Source: Treponema sp. (GTDB lineage Bacteria > Spirochaetota > Spirochaetia > Treponematales > Treponemataceae). From it: a DNA stretch of 40,885 nucleotides. A program made the translations under genes and the position numbers. The notes beneath the pieces were generated by a model. It had not been told where the DNA came from. It did not search any database and saw nothing but the letters and a program-made list of their open reading frames with translations. The DNA lies in assembly GCA_017450535.1 (NCBI GenBank), contig JAFSTK010000119.1, positions 1 to 40,885 on the forward strand, written 5' to 3'. Of this stretch, positions 7,641-15,514 are shown in pieces (positions within the stretch are counted from its first letter, which is position 1; every line of letters begins with the position of its first letter).

Positions 7641-8681
7641 TTATCTCCTTCCAAACGCTTCCAAGTTTGCAAGTCCGCGCTTAAACTGCGGAATACGTGC
7701 ACAAGCCGTTGTGTTCCAGCCGCTACGGTCGCCACGCTGCAAAAAGTGGTACGCCACGCCCGCAATCATCGCACCGTTATCGCCACAAAGTTTGAGCGGC
7801 GGAAAAATACACTGAATATCGGTGCGTTCTGCAAGCAATGCCCTGAGCCTGCTGTTTGCCGCAACACCGCCTCCAGCGACAACCGTTTTTAATCCCGTAT
7901 CGTCAATCGCACGGAACAATCTGCTTGTCAAAGTGCGGCAGGCGGTCTCCTGGAATGCGGCACAAATATTTTCGTTCGTTTTTTCGTAGCCCTTGTTCAA
8001 AAATTGGTCGGCCTGATGAATAACCGCAGTCTTTAGTCCGCTGAATGACACATCGTATTGGTGTTCGCCGCGCTTGTCCAATTTGGGTACCGGAAAGGTA
8101 AACGCCTTTGGGTCGCCTGACTGCGCCAATTTGTCGATAATCACGCCACCGGGATAGCCCAAGCCATAGTATTTTGCCACTTTATCAAAAGCCTCGCCCA
8201 CACTGTCGTCCATCGTTGTGCCCAAGATTTCCAAATCGTCAAATCCGTTCACTTTTGCGATAATCGAGTGCCCGCCGCTCACAAGCAAGCCCAAATACGG
8301 ATAGGGAATATCATTTTGAAGATGAGCGGCGTACAAGTGACCGAGCATATGGTTCACCGCGATAAATGGCTTTCCTGTCGCCCATGCGAGCGTCTTTCCA
8401 AATGTAAGCCCCACCAAAAGACTTCCCATCAAACCGGGACGATTGGTAGCGGCAATTGCGTCCACATCGTCCAGCGTCATGTTCGCTTCTGTAAGAGCCT
8501 CGCGCACTACGGGCAAAATCCATTCAGCATGTTTTCGGCTCGCAATTTCCGGCACTACGCCCTTGTACACCTCATGAAAAGGAATCTGCGTGGCAACCAC
8601 ATTGCTGTATATTTTTTTTCCGTCCTCAACGATAGCACACGCCGTCTCATCGCAGGACGATTCAATTCCAAGCACTTTCAT
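7641..8681 (-). CDS. tsaD: tRNA N6-adenosine threonylcarbamoyltransferase TsaD
   Basis: TsaD transfers the threonylcarbamoyl group to A37 of ANN-decoding tRNAs (t6A), acting with TsaB and TsaE in the cytoplasm. The 346-aa length is normal. The start MKVLGIESSCDETACAIV is the classical ASKHA signature. NHMLGHLYAAHL supplies the two metal-binding histidines, and LLVSGGHS and VVAGGVAANSRLR are the later nucleotide-binding motifs. The C-terminal CGDNGAMIAGVAY is also canonical. The promoter at 8688-8716 places +1 on the A of the ATG and there is no Shine-Dalgarno, so it is probably translated from a leaderless transcript. DUF456 follows in the same operon. Confidence 0.97.
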   Translation of the reverse strand: MKVLGIESSCDETACAIVEDGKKIYSNVVATQIPFHEVYKGVVPEIASRKHAEWILPVVREALTEANMTLDDVDAIAATNRPGLMGSLLVGLTFGKTLAWATGKPFIAVNHMLGHLYAAHLQNDIPYPYLGLLVSGGHSIIAKVNGFDDLEILGTTMDDSVGEAFDKVAKYYGLGYPGGVIIDKLAQSGDPKAFTFPVPKLDKRGEHQYDVSFSGLKTAVIHQADQFLNKGYEKTNENICAAFQETACRTLTSRLFRAIDDTGLKTVVAGGGVAANSRLRALLAERTDIQCIFPPLKLCGDNGAMIAGVAYHFLQRGDRSGWNTTACARIPQFKRGLANLEAFGRR

Positions 8682-8687
8682 ACCAAG

Positions 8688-8716
8688 AGCATATCACAAC
8701 TACAGAAAAATGTCAG
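8688..8716 (-). promoter_or_regulatory. Promoter of tsaD, predicting a leaderless mRNA
   Basis: Minus strand CTGACA (8716-8711), a 17-bp spacer and TATGCT (8693-8688), with an extended -10 TG, predict +1 at 8681, the first base of tsaD. Confidence 0.6.
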
Positions 8717-8720
8717 TCAG

Positions 8721-8807
8721 TTTTGGGCGGTCCGGCTTACGCCGTCGCTATGTCCACCCTTCGCTACGCTCATAGCGCATTCGCGCTACTTCGGGGTTCC
8801 CAGCGCT
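8721..8807 (-). repeat. GC-rich intergenic repeat, copy 1
   Basis: Read on the minus strand, this 87-bp segment begins AGCGCTGGGA, contains CATAGCGAC (8752-8744) and ends CGCCCAAAA. The same landmarks in the same order occur at 38698-38795. It has internal inverted repeats (CGCTATG/CATAGCG). It abuts the deacetylase stop codon and may act as a transcript-end structure. Confidence 0.5.
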
Positions 8808-10122
8808 ACCGCAGTTGGCTCGGAACCGCAAACTTGTAGCCCTGCTGCACCAGATACGGGTAGATGTCCGTGAGCAATTGCGGCAGAATATTCACGCTTT
8901 TGTCCACGTGCCCGATGATGACCGCATAACCATTTTTATTGGCGACTTCAAGTCCCTTGTACAATTCACTGAGCATAGCCTCGCGGTCAATTTTGTTGTC
9001 CAAGAACGGAGCAAAGCGCGCGATGTAGCGCATGTCACGTTCCAAAGCCGCCTGCGGAACCGCACTGTGCGAAGTCGTTCTGGAATCAAGGAAATATATG
9101 CCCCGCTCGGCAGCAACTTCCAGCGCGGCCCCCATTTTTATCGCATTTTCAGTAATCAGAGAACCTTCGTGATTGTTAAAGCCTTTTACGCCGGGGCCGA
9201 TTTCTTCCAGATTTTGTTTGATTGTCTCCGCCACTTGCGCCGTGCTCATGTCGGGAAGAATCGCACCTTCACCGGGATTCGGAATTTTTCCGTTAGGATA
9301 TGCGTGCGCCTGCATGGGCTGATGAAGCATAAGCTCTTTGTAACCCGCACGCACCACCGCCGCACATTCTTTTGAGTGCGAGAGCCGCGGCAACACTGCG
9401 ATGGCAATCGGAAACGGGAGCGCGGTATAGCGTTTTACGTTCTCCGGATGCAAGCCCGCGTCATCAATCACAAATACGAGCGTCGCGCCATTTTTTGCGG
9501 GCGGAATAGCAAACGGAGATTTCGGCTCAGGCTTCTCAGGCTTTGCGCTCTGCACGGTCGGCTGCGTCTTATCCGGCTTAGCAGATGCGAGCGTCTTTGA
9601 CGCATCTGGCTGGCTCACAGTCGCAGGAGAAGCTGTCGTCTTTTGCGGCTGCGATGAGGCAGATTTTGAGGAAACAGGCTGCGCGTTTTTTTGCGATTTC
9701 GGCTGTTCCGCCGGCTGCATCTGTGTCGCAGACGAATTTTTTGTGGAAGACACAGTTGTTTTTGACGAGGCAGATTTCTTTTGTTTTGATTCTTTTTTTG
9801 CCGTTACAGGCTGCTGGGCAGGAGCGACACGCTGCTCTGCTTTAGTCGCCTGTTCCTTTTTGGGCGGTGTTTTTTCCTCTGACGCTATCGCTCGTTCAGA
9901 TGTCTGCGGCTGCGAGTTTCCAGAATCAATTCGTGCCGTAAACACGCTGAAAAACAGAGCCGCAGCACACACCGCAATAATAATGCCGGAAAGCACATAC
10001 ACTTTTCCCGCAGAAAGCGTAACCTTTGGCTTTTTCGCCTTGCGCTTCCTTGTCGTGCGGGAAGAAGTTCTTGTTGTTTTTTTTGAAGTCGTTTTTGTCG
10101 TGCGTTTTTTTGATGTCGGCAT
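8806..10122 (-). CDS. Divergent polysaccharide deacetylase family protein (YibQ-like), membrane-anchored
   Basis: A 438-aa protein in three parts. A very basic Lys/Thr/Arg cytoplasmic tail (residues 1-36) precedes one membrane helix (KVYVLSGIIIAVCAAALFFSVF). A long low-complexity Lys/Ser/Gln/Pro/Thr linker (about 70-200) then leads to a C-terminal divergent polysaccharide deacetylase domain (PF04748). The domain shows VFVIDDAGLHPENV, LPFPIAIAVLP, ELMLHQPMQA, the GFNNHEGS motif and a late VIIGHVDKS. The linker suggests reach across the periplasm or peptidoglycan. The substrate in this family is not settled. It begins 9 nt after the sigma-factor stop without a clear Shine-Dalgarno, so translational coupling in one operon is likely. 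Confidence 0.88.
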   Translation of the reverse strand: MPTSKKRTTKTTSKKTTRTSSRTTRKRKAKKPKVTLSAGKVYVLSGIIIAVCAAALFFSVFTARIDSGNSQPQTSERAIASEEKTPPKKEQATKAEQRVAPAQQPVTAKKESKQKKSASSKTTVSSTKNSSATQMQPAEQPKSQKNAQPVSSKSASSQPQKTTASPATVSQPDASKTLASAKPDKTQPTVQSAKPEKPEPKSPFAIPPAKNGATLVFVIDDAGLHPENVKRYTALPFPIAIAVLPRLSHSKECAAVVRAGYKELMLHQPMQAHAYPNGKIPNPGEGAILPDMSTAQVAETIKQNLEEIGPGVKGFNNHEGSLITENAIKMGAALEVAAERGIYFLDSRTTSHSAVPQAALERDMRYIARFAPFLDNKIDREAMLSELYKGLEVANKNGYAVIIGHVDKSVNILPQLLTDIYPYLVQQGYKFAVPSQLR

Positions 10123-10131
10123 TACGACATA

Positions 10132-10959
10132 TTAGCACGCAACAAAAACTTCCTCAACAGGACTTGACGAAACAATGTTCCGCATACGGCGCACGGCACG
10201 CATTTCCATCTGGCGCACAGTCTCCGCAGACACTCCCAAATCATGGCTCAGCTCACGCAACGTTTTTGTGTGAACGTCATTGTTAAAATTGTAGCGATAG
10301 CGAATAACCGCGCGCTCTTTTTCGGGCAAAGCCTCTACCAATGCGCCAACGGTACGCTTTGACTCCTGCGTAAAGTATTCCCGCTCTGGTTCATAGGTAA
10401 CATCCGGCATCAGCTCACCGATTGTCGCGCCGTTTTCCTCAGAACATTCAATATCAAGGCTGGTAAAGGTGTAATCATAAGAAAGCAGATTCTTCACCTC
10501 GCATTCCGTCACATTCAAATACGCGGCAAGTTCCGCCACAGTCGGCTCACTGCCTGTTTTCTGAACCAATGTCTGACGAGCAGCTGTAATGCGGCGAAGC
10601 ATCTCATCCTTTCGATGTGGCAGCGTAATCATAGACACACGTGTATTCAGATAGCGCAACATATATTGCGTTATCCATGCATATGCATATGTTGAAAAGC
10701 GCGTATTAAAAGAATAATGATATTTTTCTGCCGCGACCATCAGCGCCATATTTCCTTCTTGAATCAAATCCATCAACATCGAGCGCGACATCGCAAAATG
10801 ATTCGCAATGCTCACCACCAAACGGAGATTTCCCTGCACCAGTTCCTGTCTCGCAGTCACATCTCCCTGCTCAATCCGTTTTGAAAGAACGACCTCTTGC
10901 TCATAAGTAAGCAACGAGTAGCGCTGAATCTGTTTTGTATAAATTTCATACATTTCCAT
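10132..10959 (-). CDS. Alternative sigma-70 family factor (group 2/3, RpoS/RpoH-like)
   Basis: A 275-aa sigma factor without the large region 1.1 of the housekeeping factor. Region 1.2 is seen in YTKQIQRYSLLTYEQEVVLSKRI, region 2 in NLRLVVSIANHF, MDLIQEGNMALM and RFSTYAYAWITQYMLR, region 3 around residues 125-165, and region 4 in LPEKERAVIRYRYNF with the helix-turn-helix LRELSHDLGVSAETVRQMEMRAVRRM. This is the make-up of group 2/3 stress or life-style sigma factors. The start has a perfect AGGAGG 6 nt upstream. A near-consensus sigma54 promoter (11007-11022) precedes it. The deacetylase gene follows 9 nt downstream and may be part of its own output. I cannot assign it to a named orthologue. 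Confidence 0.93.
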   Translation of the reverse strand: MEMYEIYTKQIQRYSLLTYEQEVVLSKRIEQGDVTARQELVQGNLRLVVSIANHFAMSRSMLMDLIQEGNMALMVAAEKYHYSFNTRFSTYAYAWITQYMLRYLNTRVSMITLPHRKDEMLRRITAARQTLVQKTGSEPTVAELAAYLNVTECEVKNLLSYDYTFTSLDIECSEENGATIGELMPDVTYEPEREYFTQESKRTVGALVEALPEKERAVIRYRYNFNNDVHTKTLRELSHDLGVSAETVRQMEMRAVRRMRNIVSSSPVEEVFVAC

Positions 10960-11006
10960 AGCCGTCCTCCTTGCAAGACCTATGTCCTGCCTACGCTTAA
11001 TTTACG

Positions 11007-11022
11007 GCAAGAAGCGTGCCAA
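11007..11022 (-). promoter_or_regulatory. Sigma54 (RpoN) promoter of the alternative sigma-factor gene
   Basis: On the minus strand TTGGCACG-CTTC-TTGC has the invariant GG and GC exactly 10 nt apart and matches the sigma54 consensus TGGCACG-N4-TTGC. Predicted +1 is near 10995, giving a 36-nt leader with AGGAGG. Confidence 0.75.
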
Positions 11023-11063
11023 GTTCAAAATTTTTATCACATTTTTTTATCTTATTTTTTTTC

Positions 11064-11090
11064 TCGCTATAACTCGTTATAATACAGCGA
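11064..11090. promoter_or_regulatory. Inverted repeat upstream of the sigma54 promoter
   Basis: The outer arms TCGCT/AGCGA and inner arms ATAAC/GTTAT form a nested dyad about 70-95 bp upstream of the predicted sigma54 start. This is a typical place for an enhancer-binding-protein site. An A/T-rich tract that could bend DNA lies between. Confidence 0.4.
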
Positions 11091-11159
11091 ATTAAGCAAA
11101 AAGGCGCACATTATAACACATTTTTTCCAGATTTCAAGGAACTGTGCAAAAAAGTTTTC

Positions 11160-11181
11160 ACTGTATAAAAATTCATACAGT
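11160..11181. promoter_or_regulatory. Inverted repeat ACTGTAT-N8-ATACAGT
   Basis: Two perfect 7-bp arms are separated by 8 bp (22-bp operator-sized dyad), about 165-186 bp upstream of the sigma54 start and about 68 bp upstream of the citrate synthase -35 box. A related half-site pair, ACTGTTCAGT, lies at 11198-11207. Confidence 0.45.
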
Positions 11182-11248
11182 TATTATTCCATTTTTCACT
11201 GTTCAGTATAAAAAAGTAGACAGGCTTTTTGGAAAAAAATTAAACGTA

Positions 11249-11277
11249 TTGCATATATCACTGCAAAACCGTATAAT
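11249..11277 (+). promoter_or_regulatory. Sigma70-type promoter of citrate synthase
   Basis: TTGCAT (11249-11254), a 17-bp spacer and TATAAT (11272-11277) give +1 near 11284 and a leader of about 60 nt. Confidence 0.6.
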
Positions 11278-11343
11278 TATGAATAAGATTTTGCAAACAA
11301 TGCATAATTATACAATCTTTATGCAAAAAAAAACGAGGTACAC

Positions 11344-12753
11344 GTGGCAATAAGTGAAATGGAACAGCAATATCTGGAGCAATTTGGAGACAAGATTTCC
11401 ACCAAACAAAATGAAAAAGCGGTGGTAGCAAAGCTCGCGGAGATTGCAAAAGACAACGACCCCATCGATCCTTCTCTGTATACCAAATACGACGTAAAAC
11501 GCGGATTGCGTAACGCGAATGGTACGGGCGTGTTGGTCGGTCTTACCCGTATTGGTGATGTTGTCGGTTATGAAATCAAGGATGACAAAAAAATCGCCGT
11601 GCCCGGAAAATTGCTGTACCGCGGATATAATGTTGCGGATTTGATTTCCGACGCAGAAAAACACAATCAGTTCGGTTACGAGCAGTGCGCATATCTTCTG
11701 CTTTTCGGAAAATTGCCGACGCAGGCTGAGCTTGATGAATTCAATGCGCTGCTCGGCTCCATACGCAATCTGCCCAACAACTTTACCGAAGACATGATTA
11801 TGAAGGCTCCTTCACGCGACATCATGAACAAACTTGCGCGCGGCGTTCTCGCTTCATATTCATATGACCTTGACCCTGAAAACCGCAGTCTTGAAAATGT
11901 GCTGCGCCAGTGTCTTGAACTGATTTCCCGTTTCGGCACTTTGGTCGCCTATGCGTATCAGGCAAAACGCCGCTTCTACGACGGAAAATCCATGTACATC
12001 CACAATCCGGATCCCGCGCTCTCCACGGCGGAAAATCTTCTGCGCCTTATCCGCAGCGACAAAACTTACACACCGGAAGAAGCAAAATTGCTCGACATCG
12101 CGCTGATTTTACATGCGGAACACGGCGGCGGCAACAACTCATCTCTTACAATTCACGTTGTCTCATCGGCAGACACGGACACTTATTCTGCAGTTGGCGC
12201 GGCGGTCGGCTCACTCAAAGGTCGTCGTCACGGCGGCGCAAACATCCGCGTCATGGAAATGATGGATGACATCAAGGCAAACGTAAAAGACTGGTCAAAC
12301 GAAAAAGAAGTGACCGAATACCTGCGCAAAATCTCAAACAAAGAGGCCTTTGACCACAGCGGCTTGATTTACGGTATGGGACATGCGGTTTACACGATAA
12401 ACGACCCCCGTGCCACCATTTTGCGCGACCATGCGGAAAGCCTCGCAAAAGAAAAGGGCTTGCTCGAAGAATTCAATCTGTACAAATCAATAGAAAGAAT
12501 CGCACCGCAAATCGTGTACGAGGCACATGGCGACGGCAAAAAAATCTGCGCCAACGTGGACTTGTATTCCGGCTTCATCTACACAATGCTCAACATTCCG
12601 CGCGAGCTCTTCACACCGATGTTCGCAGTCTCCCGTATCGCAGGCTGGAGCGCACACCGCATTGAGGAAATCGTTGCCGGAGGACGCATCTACCGTCCCG
12701 CATACAAGAATGTCGGCGAAGAACGCGATTTTATTCCCCTTGAAAAACGCTGA
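11344..12753 (+). CDS. Citrate synthase
   Basis: Condenses acetyl-CoA and oxaloacetate to citrate, probably to feed 2-oxoglutarate and glutamate synthesis in a fermentative organism. The protein is 469 aa. The active-site set is present: His in LHAEHGGGNNSS, His in GRRHGGAN and Asp in INDPRAT. SRIAGWSAHRIEEI near the end carries the CoA/citrate Arg region. The long N-terminal part (to about residue 60) is a feature of the bacterial subgroup with the NNSSLTIHVVSS motif. The GTG at 11344 has GAGG 5 nt upstream. An ATG five codons later is the alternative. The stop overlaps the start of the next gene (TGATG). Confidence 0.93.
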   Translation: MAISEMEQQYLEQFGDKISTKQNEKAVVAKLAEIAKDNDPIDPSLYTKYDVKRGLRNANGTGVLVGLTRIGDVVGYEIKDDKKIAVPGKLLYRGYNVADLISDAEKHNQFGYEQCAYLLLFGKLPTQAELDEFNALLGSIRNLPNNFTEDMIMKAPSRDIMNKLARGVLASYSYDLDPENRSLENVLRQCLELISRFGTLVAYAYQAKRRFYDGKSMYIHNPDPALSTAENLLRLIRSDKTYTPEEAKLLDIALILHAEHGGGNNSSLTIHVVSSADTDTYSAVGAAVGSLKGRRHGGANIRVMEMMDDIKANVKDWSNEKEVTEYLRKISNKEAFDHSGLIYGMGHAVYTINDPRATILRDHAESLAKEKGLLEEFNLYKSIERIAPQIVYEAHGDGKKICANVDLYSGFIYTMLNIPRELFTPMFAVSRIAGWSAHRIEEIVAGGRIYRPAYKNVGEERDFIPLEKR

Positions 12754-13535
12754 TGGAACGAATCGACAAAGTGCTTGCCCACCACGGGTATGGCACACGA
12801 AAAGATGTCAAAAAACTGCTCCGTACTGCCTGTGTGACGCTGAACGGCAAGCAGATTTTTGACCCAGCCACCCACATCGACTTGGTAAAAGATACGCTCG
12901 CCATCGACGGAGAATCAATCTCACTTCAGCACGACATCTATCTGATGATGAACAAATGCAAGGATGTCGTGTGCGCAAATCGTGACGGCGAGCACAGCAC
13001 TGTATTCGATTTGATTGCTCCTGAGCTGCGACATCCGTTTATGGGCGGAGAACTGCATCACGTGGGCCGCCTCGACATCGACACAGAAGGACTGCTCATT
13101 CTGACCACCGACGGCGCGCTCACCCACCGCATGATTTCGCCCAAAACACACATTCCCAAAACCTATGCTGTCCGCTTACGAGATTCCAAAGACGAAAAAA
13201 CGCGCGCGCACTACACCGAACAATTTGCAAAAGGACTGCACATTCCGCACGAAGGAAATGAGCCGGAATTTGACGCACAGAGCGCGGAATTACGCTGGCT
13301 TTCCGACGATGCCGCCTCCATTGATGAAACAACGGTAAAAAATGCCGCCGGCTGCGACTGTCTCTTAACTATTTACGAAGGAAAATTTCATCAGGTAAAA
13401 AGAATGTTCGCGGCGGTAGGCAACGAAGTTATCTACCTAAAGCGCGTGGCAATGGGTGCGCTCAACTTAGACGCAACCCTGCCACTCGGCGCATACCGCG
13501 AACTTACCGAAGAAGAGCTTAATCTGCTCGGTTAG
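12753..13535 (+). CDS. RsuA-type rRNA pseudouridine synthase
   Basis: Converts a uridine of rRNA to pseudouridine, most likely in 16S rRNA as for RsuA. Site specificity is inferred. The protein is 260 aa. An N-terminal S4 RNA-binding domain (MERIDKVLAHHGYGTRKDVKKLL) is followed by the catalytic domain with the Asp motif GRLDIDTEGLLILTTDG, then THRMISPK and KTYAV. The C-terminal EGKFHQVKRMFAAVGNEVIYLKR is diagnostic of the RsuA/RluB/E/F family. The ATG shares its A with the TGA of citrate synthase, so translation is coupled. Its stop lies 2 nt from the convergent leuA stop. Confidence 0.92.
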   Translation: MERIDKVLAHHGYGTRKDVKKLLRTACVTLNGKQIFDPATHIDLVKDTLAIDGESISLQHDIYLMMNKCKDVVCANRDGEHSTVFDLIAPELRHPFMGGELHHVGRLDIDTEGLLILTTDGALTHRMISPKTHIPKTYAVRLRDSKDEKTRAHYTEQFAKGLHIPHEGNEPEFDAQSAELRWLSDDAASIDETTVKNAAGCDCLLTIYEGKFHQVKRMFAAVGNEVIYLKRVAMGALNLDATLPLGAYRELTEEELNLLG

Positions 13536-13537
13536 AT

Positions 13538-15229
13538 TTATATCGTCTGGTTCACCGCGCTCACAACCGCTTCAATACCGGCGCGACCGACGTTACTTGA
13601 GACACCCACGCCCCATAACTGCCGACCGTCCTCCACGGTAATCTGCACGTATGCCACCGCGCTCGTATTTGAGCCTTGTCCCACAGAATGCTCGTGGAAT
13701 GCGGTGATATTGAACTTGGGCGCGGGAGTGCTTGCCAAAGCAGAAACAAATCCGTCCAACGGACCGTTACCCTTTCCACCCACAGAAATCTGTTCGCCGT
13801 TCCAATTGACCACTGCGCGCACGCCAACCTGCTCTTCCGCTGTAGACGCGCTTTCAACATGGGTCTGCGCCAAATCAATGATTTCAAGCGGCGACTTTTT
13901 GGCAATCCACTGCTTTTTGAACAAATCCAGAATTTCTTCCGGCTGGAGCTCACGCTGCGCTTTGTCCGAGGCGGCTTTGATGAGGTCGCCGATTGCGGGC
14001 TGCATCGCTTTTGGAATCGCATAGCCGTAATTGTGCTCCAGAATGAAGGACGCGCCGCCCTTTCCGCTCTGGCTGTTGATTCTGATAATGCCCTCGTACT
14101 GGCGGCCAATGTCATGCGGATCAATCAAGAGATACGGCACATCCCAGATAGCATCCTTGTCCATTTTGACACGTGCGGCAAAGCCTTTTGCAATCGCGTC
14201 CTGATGTCCGCCGCTCAACGCAGTGTATGCAAGTCCGCCCGCATACGGCGTTCTCGGAGGAATGTCCATCTTAGTGTATTCCATGTAGCTGTCAGCGATA
14301 TCAGGCAGTTTGGACAAATCAAGTTCGGGGTCAACACCCTGGCTGAACATATTGAGCGCGACCGTAACAATATCAAGGTTTCCCGTGCGCTCGCCATTTC
14401 CAAAGAGACATCCTTCAACGCGGTCAGCACCAGCAAGCAAGCCCAGCTCACAAGAAGCCACGCCGCTGCCACGGTCATTATGACAATGCGTTGAGATAAT
14501 CACACCCTCGCGGTTAGGAATATGTTCCGCAAAGTATTCAATTTGGTCTGCGTACACATTTGCCGTAGCGCATTCCACCGTTGTCGGCAAGTTGAAGATA
14601 ATCTTGTTGTCCTTGTCGTAGCCCCATTCTTTTCCGACAGCCGCACAGATTTCCACTGCGTAGTCAATTTCAGTCATCGAAAAACTCTCAGGCGAATACT
14701 CAAGGCGGATTTTTTTGCGTTCGTCTTCGCTCAATTCTTTCATGCAGTCTTTAATGCACTTTACGCCGTCCACCGCAATCTTGATAATCTCTTCTTTTGA
14801 CTTGTTGAACGTATATTTGCGCTGAGCCGGAGACGTAGAGTTATAAATATGGAAGATAACTCCAGGAGCACCTTTAATTGACTCCATGGTTTTGCGCACC
14901 AGTTTTTCACGAGCCTGACAGAGCACCTGAATCGTCACATCATCAGGTATACGCTTTTCTTCTATTAATCTGCGGATGAATTCATACTCAGTGTCGCTTG
15001 CAGAAGGAAAACCCACTTCAATTTCTTTAAAGCCGATTTTTACCAAAAGGTCAAAAAACGCCAGCTTAGTCTCAATGCCCATCGGGTCAATCAACGCCTG
15101 ATTTCCATCACGTAAATCGACGGAACACCAAATCGGCGCCTGTGTAATCGTATTTGCCGGCCACTTGCGATTCGTAATCGGAATGGCTGGAATCGGCTGG
15201 TACTTTTTTGCGTTCATGTGCGCTTTCAT
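13538..15229 (-). CDS. leuA: 2-isopropylmalate synthase
   Basis: First committed step of leucine synthesis: acetyl-CoA plus 2-oxoisovalerate to 2-isopropylmalate. The protein is 563 aa, the length of the type 2 LeuA group. The catalytic TIM barrel begins at WCSVDLRDGNQALIDPM (metal-binding Asp) and has GFPSASDTEYEF, HCHNDRG (metal His) and GNGERTGNLD. A C-terminal leucine-sensing domain follows (about residues 430-563, ending in the Gly-rich GVGVSSNVGRAGIEAVVSAV). ATG 15229 has AAGGAG 6 nt upstream; a TTG one codon earlier is less likely. It is preceded by an attenuator leader (15392-15508) and a hairpin-rich insertion (15236-15356). No other leu genes lie downstream. Confidence 0.96.
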   Translation of the reverse strand: MKAHMNAKKYQPIPAIPITNRKWPANTITQAPIWCSVDLRDGNQALIDPMGIETKLAFFDLLVKIGFKEIEVGFPSASDTEYEFIRRLIEEKRIPDDVTIQVLCQAREKLVRKTMESIKGAPGVIFHIYNSTSPAQRKYTFNKSKEEIIKIAVDGVKCIKDCMKELSEDERKKIRLEYSPESFSMTEIDYAVEICAAVGKEWGYDKDNKIIFNLPTTVECATANVYADQIEYFAEHIPNREGVIISTHCHNDRGSGVASCELGLLAGADRVEGCLFGNGERTGNLDIVTVALNMFSQGVDPELDLSKLPDIADSYMEYTKMDIPPRTPYAGGLAYTALSGGHQDAIAKGFAARVKMDKDAIWDVPYLLIDPHDIGRQYEGIIRINSQSGKGGASFILEHNYGYAIPKAMQPAIGDLIKAASDKAQRELQPEEILDLFKKQWIAKKSPLEIIDLAQTHVESASTAEEQVGVRAVVNWNGEQISVGGKGNGPLDGFVSALASTPAPKFNITAFHEHSVGQGSNTSAVAYVQITVEDGRQLWGVGVSSNVGRAGIEAVVSAVNQTI

Positions 15230-15235
15230 CAAAAA

Positions 15236-15356
15236 CTCCTTATAAACTCCGCGTTAGCGGCGTTGCATGGAGGCAACGAATCGCAGTTTTGCCAACGGCA
15301 AAATCTGCACATGATAAAAAGTACAAGGACGTACTTTTTATTATGCCTCCTTATAA
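15236..15356 (-). repeat. Hairpin-rich insertion flanked by 10-bp direct repeats that duplicate the leuA Shine-Dalgarno
   Basis: Minus strand TTATAAGGAG occurs at 15356-15347 and again at 15245-15236, where it is the leuA Shine-Dalgarno. The 101 bp between are almost entirely four consecutive hairpins. Plus-strand arms: ATAAAAAGTAC 15314-15324 with GTACTTTTTAT 15331-15341; GCAGTTTTGCC 15283-15293 with its complement 15297-15308; CGTTGC 15261-15266 with GCAACG 15273-15278; CCGC/GCGG 15249-15260. This resembles a small palindromic element with a target-site duplication. Confidence 0.5.
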
Positions 15357-15391
15357 CCCTTCGTTCAGCAACAGACTCTTTATGAAAATAA

Positions 15392-15418
15392 AAGACCTGC
15401 CGCCAAAGGACAGGTCTT
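15392..15418 (-). terminator. Intrinsic terminator of the leuA attenuator
   Basis: On the minus strand AAGACCTG and CAGGTCTT pair over 8 bp, extended by CC/GG, and are followed by TTTTATTTT-like sequence. It lies 27 nt after the leader-peptide stop and 163 nt before leuA. The loop sequence CTTTGGC (15408-15402) can instead pair with GCCAAAG inside the leader ORF (15462-15456). Confidence 0.8.
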
Positions 15419-15445
15419 GTTGTGTACGAAATAAATTTTACACCA

Positions 15446-15508
15446 CTACCGTTTGCTTTGGCAACTTCCGAGACCGAATGACAATAGTAGTAGCGTTAAA
15501 AACTTCAT
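15446..15508 (-). CDS. leuL: leuA leader peptide (attenuation control)
   Basis: A 20-codon ORF starting MKFLTLLLLSFGLG, with six leucines. Codons 6-9 are CTA CTA CTA TTG, and TTA and CTC occur at 4 and 13. Its ATG is the predicted first transcribed base (promoter 15515-15543) and it has no Shine-Dalgarno. An intrinsic terminator follows 27 nt after the stop, then leuA. This is the classical layout in which a ribosome stalling at Leu codons under leucine starvation prevents termination. The peptide also resembles a lipoprotein signal (LGSC), so a truncated lipoprotein gene is the alternative, but position and terminator favour a leader. The symbol is used by analogy. Confidence 0.75.
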   Translation of the reverse strand: MKFLTLLLLSFGLGSCQSKR

Positions 15509-15514
15509 ATCGTC

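Larger units (their letters stand above)
10960..11343. other. 384-bp regulatory intergenic region between divergent sigma-factor and citrate-synthase genes
   Basis: The longest non-coding stretch of the window. It holds the sigma54 promoter for the sigma-factor gene, a long A/T tract (11036-11062), two inverted repeats (11064-11090 and 11160-11181), a third short palindrome ACTG-TT-CAGT (11198-11207), a direct repeat TTTTCACTGT (11156-11165 and 11194-11203) and the sigma70 promoter of citrate synthase (11249-11277). An open frame over 11144-11353 is judged spurious. Confidence 0.6.

Noticed and set aside
11144..11353. 69-codon frame upstream of citrate synthase
   Set aside because: It spans promoter and operator-like dyads, begins before the predicted transcription start and has an A/T-driven residue mix.
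13676..14494. 272-codon frame antisense to leuA
   Set aside because: It lies wholly opposite a well-conserved leuA coding region; Arg/Ser/Cys-rich composition is typical of a shadow frame.
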